Shown: positions 25,931-38,061 of the stretch, piece after piece
How the letters are laid out: every line of letters begins with the position of its first letter
Numbering within the stretch: position 1 is the first letter of the stretch
Assembly (NCBI GenBank): GCA_030737875.1
Contig: CM060910.1
Location: 618,463,303-618,527,302 of the forward strand
From: Allium sativum
Lineage: Eukaryota > Streptophyta > Magnoliopsida > Asparagales > Amaryllidaceae
DNA length: 64,000 bases
Direction: 5' to 3'
Notes under the pieces: model-generated
Database searches by the model: none
The model's input: the letters and a program-made list of their open reading frames with translations, nothing else
Told to the model about the DNA's origin: nothing
Position numbers and translations under genes: made by a program

Positions 25931-25971
25931 AGTTGCTCAGAAAGATCGGGTTTATCCCATTCTGAATAACT
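25931..25971 (+). other. Conserved A/B LTR hairpin, 5' LTR of A
   Basis: AGTTGCTCAGAA pairs with TTCTGAATAACT, with one mismatch and one wobble, enclosing GGGTTTATCCC which forms an inner GGG/CCC stem. The B LTR has the same fold with a perfect outer stem. Confidence 0.7.
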
Positions 25972-27508
25972 GAATCGACGATAAGAAGTCGAAGATGAAA
26001 ACGGTGGTTGAAGACCGTAGATCTTCACCTCGGTTGGGTGGTAATTGATATCCTGATTGGGAGGCATCCCAAAATATGGATAATGAGTGGTGATCATCCA
26101 GACGTACGTGGAGATCGATGGGTATGCAAGGTATATAGTGCCTCCGGTTTCGTTCAGACCCAGAACGAACCTGTATATGAACCGTGTGTCTGACATTGGA
26201 ATTCATTCTGTGTGATTGATAGCCATCAGTTGCATGGTGTGAATTGCCTGTGTGGCATGCTGAGATGCAGTGATCAACGCTTCTGTTGAAAAGCAAAGTC
26301 TTGTGGTTGATGATCAAAGCACCGCCTGTGTGGCGTAGCCTTGTGTATAATGTGAATTCGCGAGCCTCACACCCTGGTATGAACCAGAAATGGGAGAGGA
26401 CCTCAGGGAGGGCATGCGTTTCCTTCTAGCTAGAGGTGATGTCAGTGCTTAAAACTGGCTGACATTTATACTATTTTTCACCTATGTGGTTGTTGCTGTT
26501 GCGAGGCGCCTCGGATATATCGGTCGATCCAGGACCGATGGAGTCATTCGTTGGCTCATTTACCCCCCAAAAGGCGGGGAAACATAGTGTTCAGGCATTT
26601 TAATCCACATCGGTGGACCGGCCCTGACAATCCAAAGGCTTGACTGAGTACTTGCCTGAGACATGGGCTAGATTGTCTCGAATTCGGTAAGGACTATCTT
26701 TTGCCTTGGTTCATGACGGAAATCCAATTTCCAAATACGACATGTGCGGTTTTGATTGTATACCTATATATGGCGACATGATATATGGTACTCATGTCGT
26801 CTATGATTGATAATTATGATTGAAATTGTTTTTGTAACATATAAACACTAGTAATAATACCGAGTTCTTTTGTTTTATTCGTATCAAGCATATTTTGGCC
26901 ATTATAAGGTAAAACTCTATCCTCCGGTTTGCGTTGCATTGTGTGATGGGAACTGAGTCTTATAATGGCTTCATTTTTATAAAAAGCATTGCGATGTTTA
27001 AAAGATTTACTTGTTGTAAAGCACTGGCAAGCCAATGGAGTGAACCCGTTCCCCGAAAGTGGCGTGGTCCTGTGATTAGCCATATTATAAAATGTGTTAA
27101 GTAGATTTCTCATACCAGTCCCATGACTGACTCGTAGTTTGTTTCACTTGCAAACTCGGGTGCCCTTATTTCTACATGGGCAGCCTTGTCTTCAGGTTTT
27201 AGCAGGATCTTTCTGGATAGCAGGAGCTGAAGATGGATTCTATCACTTATCTCTTTTTATGCTGTTCAGCTCCTATTGTACATATTATGTTTGTTTTCCG
27301 CTGTAGACATTTATGTATAGCTGAACTGTATTTGTACTAAGTATGATCCTGTATAGTGTGTAACTCTGATGGTTATCTCTATCCAATGTATTATTTGTAC
27401 ATTATTTGTTGTATATATTTATTTTTGTTCTGCTGCTATCTGTTTATGTGTAATATTCCAAAGATTCCCCTTGCCACCGTCAGAACGGGGTTTGGGGTTG
27501 TCACAACG

Positions 27509-27520
27509 TGGTATCAGAGC
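27509..27520 (+). other. Primer binding site of element A
   Basis: TGGTATCAGAGC, complementary to the 3' end of plant initiator Met-tRNA, begins three bases after the LTR end. Confidence 0.95.
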
Positions 27521-27756
27521 TTTGGTTAAGCTTAGTGCTGGAATATAACATATTAACGAACTCGTCAGAAATAGAACCAGTAGTGTTTTAGGACGAATAA
27601 CTCATTACATATAGGATCAGTAATATCCTAGTATGAGTATAGCAGAATGAAATACACCCCATAGACACATCTACATTCAAGTATATGTTTCTATGTTTTA
27701 AAATATCTTTTATGTTGACCTGACACTTGATCTGCTATTTGCAGAAGTACTAGAAA

Positions 27757-28635
27757 ATGAGTGTCAGAATCAGAAGGAATGCAGAACCAGATATTGTGGC
27801 CCTATTAATTAAGTGTCGAAATATGGGTGGATTACCGTTCTCGGGCGAAGAATCTATTATGAAAACACAAGCTTGGGTTCGTTCTGCTGAGAAAATCTTT
27901 GATGGGTTAGAGATGAGAGATGACCAGAAAAGATTACTGGCATCTTGGGCACTCAAAGACGAAGCTTTGTTCTGGTGGGATTCTATTATTAAAGATAATC
28001 CAGAAGGTGATATCACCTGGGATAGATTCAAAGTGATTTTCCTAGAAAGATTTACTCCTCCTGAAGCAACTGAGCGGTTATGTGATGAATTCTCTTATCT
28101 GATACAAGGAGATATGACCATCCCAGAATATCATAAGAAATTCAACAAACTTTCTCACTTTGCCCCTTGTCTAATTCAAAATACGAAGAGAAAGAATCTG
28201 AGATTTATTAACGGGCTTAAAAGAAAATACCAGAATAAAGTAATGGGGCATGTGAAGCTTCCTTTTTCCAAAATGATATACATGGCTTATCAGTATGAAG
28301 ATCTCGACAAGAAAGGTATGTTATGTTACGAAGAGGAAGTCAGTTCTAGTAACAAAGAACAGTCTGAAACTGATAATCCTGAGGCCAGTACGATGCCTGA
28401 GGTCAGTAAGAAACCCCGAGCCAAGAGGAAAAGGGTTAAATCTGAGAAAGAACACATAACGACGGCCACATGCTCTAACTGCAAGAAATCAGGGCATTTG
28501 ACCAGGAATTGTAAATCCTCGAAGAAACGAAAGAAGAATGAATCTAAATCCGGTAAGAAGTTTCAAGAGAATAGAAAATTTAATAGATGTCATCAGACTG
28601 GTCATCTTTTAAAGGCATGCCCGCTATTCAGATAA
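27757..28635 (+). CDS. gag: Gag polyprotein of element A
   Basis: A 292-residue frame from ATG at 27757, about 240 bp downstream of the PBS. The retrotransposon gag core is visible at about residues 45-150 (WVRSAEKIFDGLEM, WWDSIIKDNP, WDRFKVIFLERFTP, FNKLSHFAP). A basic region (KKPRAKRKRVK) precedes a CCHC zinc knuckle CSNCKKSGHLTRNC near residue 238. A second knuckle near the end (RCHQTGHLLKAC) has lost its first Cys, which reads Phe. The frame ends at TAA 28633-28635, but the same frame continues directly into protease, so this stop probably divides what was one gag-pol frame. Gag forms the particle shell and binds RNA. Confidence 0.9.
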   Translation: MSVRIRRNAEPDIVALLIKCRNMGGLPFSGEESIMKTQAWVRSAEKIFDGLEMRDDQKRLLASWALKDEALFWWDSIIKDNPEGDITWDRFKVIFLERFTPPEATERLCDEFSYLIQGDMTIPEYHKKFNKLSHFAPCLIQNTKRKNLRFINGLKRKYQNKVMGHVKLPFSKMIYMAYQYEDLDKKGMLCYEEEVSSSNKEQSETDNPEASTMPEVSKKPRAKRKRVKSEKEHITTATCSNCKKSGHLTRNCKSSKKRKKNESKSGKKFQENRKFNRCHQTGHLLKACPLFR

Positions 28636-29390
28636 CCTGAAGTAGTACATGTAAATGAAGTGGCAGAAGTGCCTGCATCCTCATCTGCTCAGGAAAGGCC
28701 AGATGTTTTAGAAGGCACGCTATCTGTCAAAGATATTCCAGTTAAAGTACTGTTTGACACCGGTGCGTCGCGAAGCTTTGTTGCAAAGAATGCGGTTAAG
28801 AAACTGGATTTGAATTTGAAGAAACTCAAAGAACCAATGACTGTCCATAATCCGGTTGGGGGTTCCCTCAATCTCAGTTGGGTTTGTGGGGTGCCGGTTT
28901 CTTTTTCTCGTTATCGGTTCCCTACCATCGCGGTCGTCATGAATTTTACAGAATTTGATCTTATCTTGGGGTTAGACTGGTTGACCAAATATGAAGTTGA
29001 GGTTAAATGCGCCGAAAGAGTCATTAAGGCAAAGATTAAATCAGGTGATTATATAACCATTCCCTGTGAAGGTCAGAATTCTAATAGAAAAGACTTCTGG
29101 GCAGCTTTGGATGTTTCTCCTGTGCAAATAGGAAATATCCCTGTAGTCACAGAGAATATACAGGACCTCATAAAAGATATTCTTGTCGTCAAGAATTATG
29201 CGGACGTGTTCGAAGAAGTTGTTAGCTTACCTCCGCAGAGAGAAATTGATTTCAAAATTGCTTTGATCCCGAATGCAAGGCCAGTAGTGCATGCTATTTG
29301 GAGAATGACTCTAAAGGAGAAAGAAGAACTTGACAATCAAACTCGACAGCTGTATGGAAGGGTCTGATCAGGCCTAGTTTCTCTGATTGG
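28636..29390 (+). pseudogene. Protease and start of RT of element A
   Basis: In frame with gag after the stop at 28633. The retroviral-type aspartic protease is clear: LFDTGASRSFV with the catalytic Asp at 28756-28758, and FDLILGLDWLTKYEV about 70 residues later. The RT leader follows (YADVFEEV, LPPQREIDFKIALIP, RMTLKEKEEL). The frame closes at 29367. Sequence homologous to the next RT motifs (LIRPS) appears in another frame from about 29360, so there is a single-base shift near there. Confidence 0.88.
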
Positions 29391-31991
29391 TGAGCAGCAG
29401 TGGTGTTTGTCCCAAAGTATGACGGTACTCTGCGACTATGTGTGGATTATCGTGACTTGAATAAGCAAACAATAAAGAATAAATATCTATTGTCGCGAAT
29501 CGATGATTTATTGGATTGTCTGAATGGAGCACAAGTATTTTCAAGGATGGACCTAGCTACAGGCTTCCATCAGCTTCGAATTGCCGAAGAGTGTATTCCT
29601 ATGACAACATTCAGAGGTCCAGACTTATTCTACGAGTGGTTGGTAATGTCGTTCGGCTTATGTAACGCTCCCGCATACTTCGTTAATTTAATGAATAGAG
29701 TGTTCAGAGGAGTCTTGAATAAGTTTGTTCTGGTTTTTATTGATGATATTCTAATCTTCTCTAAATCAAAGGCCGAACATGAAAAACATTTAGAGCAGGT
29801 TCTAGAAATTCTGAGAAGGAATGTATTGAAAGCCAAACTATCCAAATGTATATTCTGGCAAGATGAAGTAAAGTTTCTTGGCCACGTCGTATCAAAGGAG
29901 GGAATTGCTGTGGATCCAAGTAAAATCACCTCTATTCAAAATTGGAAACAACCTAGTACTCCCACAGAAGTCCGAAGTTTTCTTGGATTGGCTAGTTATT
30001 ACCGGAAGTTCGTTAAAGATTTTTCGAAGATATCTAGTCACTTAATGAAGCTTACAAAGAAGCACTCAAAATTCAAGTGGACTCCAGAATGTGAGGAGGC
30101 TTTTGAGGAGCTAAAGTTAAGATTAACAACGGCTCCAGTGTTAACAATAATCGATGGCAATCAGGACTTGAAAGTCTGGACAAATGCGTCTAGAGAAGGC
30201 CTTGGTGTAGTATTAATACAAAGAGGTCAAGTTATTGCTTATGCTAGCCGCCAGCTGAAGCCGCATGAAAAGAATTACGTTACTCATGATCTTGAGTTGT
30301 TGGTTATCGTATTCGCTTTGAAAATCTGGAGACACTATCTTCTGGGTGAGAAATTCAAACTGTTTACAGATCACCAGTCGTTGAAGTATCTGTTCACCCA
30401 GAAAGACTTGAATCTGAGGCAGCAACGTTGGCTAGAATTTCTTGCAGCATACGATTTTGAGATTCTATACACTCCGGGAAAAGCCAATGTCGTGGCCGAT
30501 GCGTTAAGTAGAAAGAATGAAATGATCGCCAGTTTTATTATTGCGACTTCTTTGATTGACAAGATATCTGCCCTTCAAAAAGACGATAAATTTATTAAAG
30601 GAATAAGCCAGCGGATTCGCGAAGGCAATGCTTCAAATTTCCAGCTCGATAGCGAAGGTATTCTGAGGTTGCAAGGACGAATTTGTGTTCCAGAAATTCC
30701 TGAACTCAGAAGAGATGTGCTTGATGAATGCCACAAATCTAAGCTCAGCATCCATCCGGGTGTGAGTAAAATGTATAACGATATCAAGCGAACATTCTGG
30801 TGGAAATCGTTGAAAAGAGACATCTCTATATATGTTAAAAGGTGCCCTACTTGCCAACTAGTCAAAAGCGACCAACAGAAACTTGTTGGATTGTTGCAAC
30901 CGCTGGACGTTCCAGGTTGGAAGTGGGAACATATTTCCATGGACTTCATAGATGGTCTGCCCAGAACCAGAAAAGGAAATGACAGTATTTGGGTGATTGT
31001 AGATCACTTCACAAAGACCGCCCATTTCATACATGTCAGATCGAACCGAACTACTCAGAGTCTGGCGCAGATATATTTCAAGGAAATTGTTAGGCCGCAT
31101 GGAGTGCCGCTCAGTATAGTTACTGATAGAGATCCAATATTCACTAGCAAATTCTAGGAGGCATTTCAAATAGAACTGGGAACGAAGCTAAACTTGAGCA
31201 CCGCTTATCATCCTCAGACAGATGGTCAGACTGAGAGGGTGAATCATATACTAGAAGATTTATTGCGGGCTTGTGTTCTTGACTTTGGTGGATGATAGGA
31301 AGACCATTTGCATTTGGCTGAGTTCTCATACAACAACAGCTACCAAGCGAGCCTGACAATGTCGCCATTCGAAGCATTGTATGGTAGACCGTGCCGATCT
31401 CCTGCTTGTTGGGTCGAACCTGGTAATAGACTTGTATTGGGACCTGATATGATCCGCGAGGCTGCCGACAAAGTCGATTTCATTAAGAAACGATTACTCG
31501 CCGCTCAAAACTGAAAGAAGAGCTATGCCGATAAGAGAAGAAGAGATATATCATTTGTTGTTGTCGACTATGTATATTTGAAAGTATCGCCGATGAGAGG
31601 AGTTATCCAGTTCGGAAAAACTGGGAAGTTGGCGCCCAAATTCATTGGTCCGTTTCCTATTCTTGAACGGATTGGAACTCTCGCTTATAGGGTTCAATTG
31701 CCTGATTGGTTGCCTGGAGTGCATGATGTATTTCACATATCTCAACTTCGAAAGCACGTTCATGATCCAGACTTGATCGTGGAAGAAGCAACGCAACAGG
31801 ATATTGAAATTACTCCAGAATTGGCTGTGAGAAGAGAGCCGCTAAAGATCATTGGCAAAGAAACCAAAGAAATGAGGAGCAAGAAAGTTCACTTAGTCAA
31901 TGTGCAATGGAGTGGAGATCCACGAGATTGTACTTGGGAAACTGAGGAGAGCATTCAGAAATCCTATCCTATGTGTCGAGGATATCTCTGA
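29391..31991 (+). pseudogene. pol: RT, RNase H, integrase and chromodomain of element A
   Basis: One frame carries, in order: RT ([21 protein letters not shown], the FIDD box in [23 protein letters not shown]), RNase H ([43 protein letters not shown]), integrase with an HHCC finger ([16 protein letters not shown]) and DDE core ([25 protein letters not shown]), then a chromodomain ending the protein (VNVQWSGDPRDCTWETEE). In-frame stops lie at 29391, 31155, 31293, 31296 and 31512. The first RNase H Asp is Asn (codon 30183-30185). Most stops and this change are explained by C-to-T or G-to-A transitions. The last part (31578-31991) is open. Confidence 0.93.
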
Positions 31992-33148
31992 TTAACTCCG
32001 GTGCAAGGTACATTTAACATACTTTGCATTACCATTTAGTTCTCTACTTTGTTGTTATTTTCTTTCCATGGATGTGCACTTTTAATTCTATAGTCTGATT
32101 AATTTAAAAAGAGTGTATGAATTAATTTGTATGTTTTTGAAAAGTTAAAAATAAAATTTATTGTTGTTTATGTTGTGTGATAGTGGATTTGATTAATTAA
32201 ATTATTAGAATGATAATTAATTTAATCAAGAAGAGAATGAATGGTAGAATTTGTTCGATTAAATCGCACATTGAATTGATTTAAAAATAGGTAGAAATAT
32301 ATACATGTGCATTATATATGTTTGAACATGTAAATGGATTAGCTGTTGAGTAAAGAATTTATTTGCGTGCCCGACAAATAGGTAAACCTTAATGAGTTGG
32401 ATGCGAAATATTATTATATCAACTCCATTGAATGCCACTGGATGCGGAGTGCTGGTTGTTCTGTGTGTAATAATAAATGTCGCCATAGGATAGTAACAAT
32501 TAATTTTGAACTACACTACATGGCATACTTCCTGAAGATAGGCATACTTCACCATATACCACATAAGCATTTGGTGCTTGTGTGACGAGGTTGAAGATTT
32601 ACCATACGAGCGAGAGGCTTGTATGGCGATGACTATATATTACAGGTTGAACTGATGACTGATATGGAACATATAAAATATAACGGTAAATTTCCAGATT
32701 AATAAAAAAAACCACACGGGTCTGGAGTTGACAATAATCACATCTCTCTGATTATTTGATATGGCACATGGATTATTTATTTGCCACACAGGATGAGGTG
32801 ACAAGAATTTATTCTCTGGAGTACTTAAAAATACGCACTCCCTCAGGCTTAGACAGGGTGACGAGAATTTATTCTCTGGAGTTATTATCTATACACACTC
32901 CCCTGTAAACACCAGAATATATCACTATAAATATGTGTATGCTTTATAGGATTTATTGGGTACCTAATACGGCCCAATAAATTTCCAAACCCCTCCCCGT
33001 ACAAAGGAGGTTATGGAGAAATTTTTCGAAAATTCCGAGTGTTAGCCAAATTTTTGAAGAATTTGAAAATTCTCAAAAACTGAAAAGTTGGAGAATGGAA
33101 GCCAGATTGAAGTAGAGTTGGTTAATCAAACCACTTTCGACTTTGTTC
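31992..33148 (+). other. Non-coding 3' internal region of element A
   Basis: About 1.2 kb between the chromodomain stop and the PPT without a credible gene. It holds a ~65-bp direct duplication containing GAATTTATTCTCTGGAGT (about 32790-32905) and the block GCCCGACAAATAGGTA (about 32370), which recurs at the matching place in element B (58327). Confidence 0.8.
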
Positions 33149-33166
33149 CTTTTCGGGGACGAAAAG
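33149..33166 (+). promoter_or_regulatory. Pre-PPT hairpin of element A
   Basis: A seven-base stem CTTTTCG / CGAAAAG closes the four-base loop GGGA (a GNRA-type loop), four bases before the purine tract. It has counterparts in B, C and D. Confidence 0.8.
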
Positions 33167-33170
33167 TTTT

Positions 33171-33183
33171 AAGTGGGGGAGAT
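33171..33183 (+). other. Polypurine tract of element A
   Basis: AAGTGGGGGAGA directly before the 3' LTR, the expected primer site for plus-strand DNA synthesis. Confidence 0.92.
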
Positions 33184-34812
33184 TGTAACAACCCGGAAAA
33201 TCTGAACCAATTTAAAAATTTTAAATTGGCTATTTTGGTGGATTTTGAATATTTAAAATAAATATTTTAAATAATAACGACGAAAAGTAAGTTTGAATCG
33301 ATGTTTGAAAATGAATATAATTAATTTTAATTATAATCAAGGCCTGAAATGGCGCGGAAGTTTCAAAATTTGAATTCAAACTTTGACTGACTGTACCGGG
33401 TGCAAAACAAAATGGATTTTAGTGATACCAAAAATATTTAAATCTGTTAGTAAATATCTTTCTAAAGAATCTGAAAAATCGAAGTTTCATAGCGGGAAGC
33501 AAAGGTTATGGCTAAATGAATTTTCAGAAAGGTCGCTATAGAGTTTATATAGCCCGCGAAAATGGCCATTTTGCAAACGACCTCGGACACTTTTATTGGA
33601 TCCGGGATGTTAAATTATTGCTAGGTTTCAAATTTCATAATTTTTGAAGCTAGTATGTGAGCGTGGCAAAGGAAAATGTGTTTGGTTGTTTTCTATTAAA
33701 TTGGATCGACCAGAAAAGGGCCATTTTTCGAACGGTCTCAGAATTCGACGAAACTAGTTTTGTTGGGACCGTATCGTCAAAACATAGCTATATTTATTTT
33801 TCGGGAATTTTTAGAATCAATGTGTGTCCCTGACAAATTGAAATGTACGTTCAAATTAAATATTGAATGTTTTATATTTTAATTTGAAGAGAAACTGACT
33901 CAAACAGTCGAAAGGGCCTACGAAACATATCCCACTGGGTTCAGAATGGGGGTATTTAGCTGGGGACGACAGTCGTTGGGTTTGGATTGGTGTTCGTGTG
34001 TGGCAAGGGGTATTTTCGGATTTTAAAATTTATAAATATAAAAAAATTCTGATTGGCCATTCACTTTTCTCTCTCCCCGAAAACCCTCCAGATCGACGAC
34101 GATTAGCCCTTCCATCTTTCCCATTCATTTTCTGATCAATCCACGCACCATTACCCTTCCCTCCAGTTGAAGATTTTGTAGAGCTCACCAAGATCTTCAA
34201 ATCCATACCCAGTTTGGATTTTTTCGTTGAGGGATTTGTGTGAACCGACGTCATGAAGTCGGGGGGTTCATCGCGCCGCCACGAACGCCACAGGCGATCG
34301 AGCCTGATTGCACCGTCACCCCTAGGCGCGCCTCTCTCCCCTCTTTCACGGGGCGAAGGTCGATCGTCGTAATACTACACGGATTTCGAGAAAAAGCTAA
34401 ACCTAGTTTTGAAGAATTCAGAGAGATATACTGCTATTTTTATTTTAACAATATTATAGCACTTTAAAGTGCTACGGTTTTTGATTTCACTGTAAAAATC
34501 GTATTTTTTTCATTTTTTGACGAAATTCAGTGAAACAAGAGACAGTGGACTCGTGTGGACGTCTTCTACATTCTAGAAGAGACCGCATATTTTTCTGAGC
34601 CTTCTGCTATTTTTGGTGGAGTGGAACCCAAGGTGATATTTCTGAATTATAAACGATATGGAAAACGACGATGTATAAATTATATAGTCAATGTATGAGT
34701 TATATAAGCGTTGTACACCTCATGTATAAGCGTTGTATAAGTTGTAAGGTCGATGTATAAGTTATACATGCGTTGTAAAAATTATATATGTGTTGAATAG
34801 AAGTGAAATTTA

Positions 34813-34871
<59 letters not shown>

Positions 34872-37800
34872 GCCCCTCGTCCACAAACCATGGACGATAT
34901 TTATTGGTTGTGATTGGTGTGAAAATTGGTTGATAGCGAATGGTTGATTAGAATTGTTTGTGGTTGAAATTGATTGATTGTGGTTGAAAAACACCCGTTT
35001 GTGGTTGAGAATTATTTGATTGAAACCACATAGGATTAGTTTGTGGAAATGAAAAAAAATATACATGCCACCTACGTGCGAACTAGATGCATGAAATCCC
35101 CATTGTCAAAAGCTGTGAGGCTTTAAGGCAGAGCGAGGAGCCGTACTAGGGACGGCCCCGGTTTTAACTACCTTGCCATTATGCTGCCGAAATTTTCTGA
35201 AATATTCATATGTTAGAATTATTTTCATTTGTTGAAATTATTTTCATATGTTGAAACCTTCATGTGTTGAATAGAAATTCATGTGTTGAATGGTATTCGT
35301 GTTTTAAATAAATTGCCTTTACAATAAAAATCACATTTTTATTATATATACGAACTATAGAAAACCTTCATGTGTTGAATAGAAATTCATTTATTGAATA
35401 GAAAATCATGTGTTGAATGGTATTCTTGTTTTGAAATAAATTGTTTTATAATAAATATCCTATTTTTATCACCTATATGAACTATATAAAATAGTCGTGT
35501 TTGAAATAAATTATTTTATAATAAAAATCCTATTTTTATCACCTATATGGACTATATAAAATAGTCGTGTTTTGAAATAAATTGTTTTGCAATAAAAATC
35601 ACATTTTTACTATATACATGAATGGTTAAAAATAGTGAAGCGTTGAAATAAAAGCCTGTTGGATAAAAATACCATTTTTATCAGATGTATGAAAAGAAAA
35701 TAGTTTTGAAATCGAAGAATCGATTTTATTTATATATATATATAAATAATTGAAAAATATTGAATAACGAAGCTGCAGTTCGTGTTTTGAAACAGTGATT
35801 TCAAATGATTAGTGCGGGAGATCCGACCATCGGATTTTCCCGAAACCGAAACCGTTGGGTTCGCTTGGAAATATCTTTCCAACGACACCAACTTTGTAAA
35901 GATCCAACGGTTGGATTGTCTGGAATGTTTAATTCAAATCTGAAGAAAAACAGCGCCAGAATAGATTATATATATATATATATATATAATTAAATTAAAT
36001 CGAATAACGACGCTGCAGTTCGTATTTCGAAATCGAAACTTCAAATGAGTGTACCGGGAGATCCGACCATCGGATTTTCCCAAAACTGGAACCGTTGGAT
36101 TCGTTTTGAAAAGATCTTTCTAATGATATAAAATTTATGAAGATCCAACGGTTAGATTTTCAGATATGTTTAAATCAAATCTGAAGAAAAACAGCGCCAT
36201 GGCCGCGTTATGGCCTGAAGCATCATTTGAATAAATTGGCAATAAATAAATAAATAAAATAGCGATAAACCGTTATAAAATATTATAAATGATATGGAAT
36301 GTGAAATTTAGAAAATAACTGAAGGTTAGCTAAGTCGAATGGTTTCCTGGGTTTTGATCTGATGTTGGTTTCGGCCTTCGGGGTTAATATTTGGGAAATC
36401 GTTCTCTTACTGATTGACGGTTAGTGAATAATGAATTGGAATGAAGCGTATGTTGTGTTTTTGTAGCACTTTTTAATTATAAACGCGAGTTGCTCAGAAA
36501 GACCGGGTTTATCCCATTCTGAATAACTGAATCGACGATAAGAAGTCGAAGATGAAAACGGTGGTTGAAGACCGGAGATCTTCACCTCGGTTGGATGGTA
36601 ACTGATGTCCTGATTGGGAGGCATCCCGAAATATGGATAATGAGTGGTGATCGTCCAGACGTACGTGGAGATCGATGGGTATGCGAGGTATATAGTGCCT
36701 CTGGTTTCGTTCAGACCCAGAACGGACTTGTAAATGGACTGTGTGTCTGACATTGGAATTCATTCTGTGTGATTGATAGCCATCAGTTGCATGGTGTGAA
36801 TTGCCTATGTGGCATGCTGAGATGCAGTGATCAAGGCTTCTGTTGAAAAGCAAAGTCTTGTGGTTGATGATCAAAGCACCGCCTGTGTGGCGTAGCTTTA
36901 TGTATAACGTGAATTCGTGAGCCTCACACCCCGGTATGAACCAAAAACGGGAGAGGACCTCAGGGAGGGCATGTGTTTCCTTCTAGCTAGAGGCGGTGTC
37001 AGTGCTTAAAACTGGCTGACATTTATACTATTTTTCACCTATGTGGTTGTTGATGTTGCGAGGCGCCTCAGATATATCGGTCGATCCGGGACCGATGGAG
37101 TTATTTGTTGGCTCATTTACGGCCCAAAGCGCGAGAAAACGTAGTGTTCAGGCATTTTAATCCACATCGGTGGACCGGCCCTGACGATCCAAAGGCTTGA
37201 CTGAGTACTTGCCTGAGACATGGGCTAGATTGTCTCGAATTCGGTAAGGACTATCTTCTGCCTTGGTTCATGACGGAAATCCAATTTCCAAATATGACAT
37301 GTGCGGTTTTTATTGTATACCTATATATGGTGACATGATATATGGTACTCATGTCGTCTATGATTGATAGTTATGATTGAATTTTTTTTGAAACATATAA
37401 ACACTAGTAATAATACCAAATTCTTTTGTTTTATTCGTATCAAGCATATTTTGGCCATTATAAGGTAAAACTCTATCCTCCGGTTTGCGTTGCATTGTGT
37501 GATGGGAACTGAGTCTTATAATGGCTTCATTTTTATAAAAAGCATTGCGATGTTTAAAAGATTTACTTGTTGTAAAGCACTGGCAATCCAATGGAGTGAA
37601 CCCGTTCCCCAAAAGTGGCGTGGTCCTGTGATTAGCCATATTATAAAATGTGTTAAGTAGATTTCTCATACCAGTCCCATGACTGACTCGTAGTTTGTTT
37701 CACTTGCAAATTCGAGTGCCCTTATTTCTACACGGGCAACCTTGTCTTCTGGTTTTAGCAGGCTCTTTCTGGATAGCAGGAGCTGAAGATGGATTCTATC

Positions 37801-38061
37801 ACTTATCTCTTTCTATGTTGTTCAGCTCCTATTGGGCATATTATGTTTGTTTTCCACTGTAGACATTTATGTATAGCTGAACTGTATTTGTACTAAGTAT
37901 GATCCTGTATACTGTGTAACTCTGATGATTATCTCTATCCAGTGTATTATTTGTACATTATTTGTTGTATATATTTATTTCTATTCTGCTGTTATCTGTT
38001 TATGTGTAATATTCCAAAGATTACCCTTGCCACCGTCAGAACGGGGTTTGGGGTTGTCACA
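33184..38061 (+). mobile_element. 3' LTR of element A (4.9 kb)
   Basis: It starts TGTAACAACCCGG and ends GTTGTCACA. It matches the 5' LTR throughout with scattered substitutions and small indels, including different TA-repeat lengths. The TATA box is at 34031-34040, and hairpins at 36488-36528 and 37076-37096. Apparent open frames (such as the minus-strand ones near 36421-36874) also occur in the 5' LTR and have no recognisable domain. Confidence 0.95.
34815..34870. repeat. TA dinucleotide repeat
   Basis: A TA run in the 3' LTR of A, longer than its partner in the 5' LTR. Confidence 0.95.

Larger units (their letters stand above)
22630..27505 (+). mobile_element. 5' LTR of element A (4.9 kb)
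   Basis: It starts TATAACAACTCGG, where the 3' LTR has TGTAACAACCCGG, so the terminal TG has mutated. It ends GTTGTCACA at 27505, three bases before the PBS. Parts seen along it: an AT-rich start, a TATA box and CT-rich leader-like segment (23490-23830), a TA microsatellite (24276-24318), ~75-bp repeats (about 24770-25080), two diverged copies of a ~230-bp module around GGGAGATCCGACC (25255 and 25500), and conserved hairpins (25931-25971 and 26519-26539). Its start is homologous to the start of the B LTR. Confidence 0.93.
22630..38061 (+). mobile_element. Full-length Ty3 chromovirus element A
   Basis: This 15.4-kb element has two LTRs of ~4.88 kb, a PBS, gag-pro-RT-RH-IN-chromodomain, a PPT, and a perfect target duplication AACCA (22625-22629 and 38062-38066). 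The chromodomain and domain order place it in the chromoviruses; long LTRs and a single gag-pol frame fit the Tekay/Del lineage (inference). The gag-pol region carries several stops, one frameshift and a changed RNase H catalytic residue, so it cannot act on its own. The two LTRs have clearly diverged, more than those of B. Confidence 0.95.

Noticed and set aside
25864..26317. Minus-strand frames of 110 and 121 codons, repeated at 36421-36874
   Set aside because: They recur because the two LTRs of A are copies, overlap each other in different frames, and sit on conserved hairpins, which explains their preservation better than coding.
30575..30949. Minus-strand frames opposite pol of element A (for example 124 codons)
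   Set aside because: Antisense shadows of the RT, RNase H and integrase frame.
34782..35066. Frames with runs of Ile-Tyr (also at 48114-48328)
   Set aside because: Translations of TA dinucleotide repeats.
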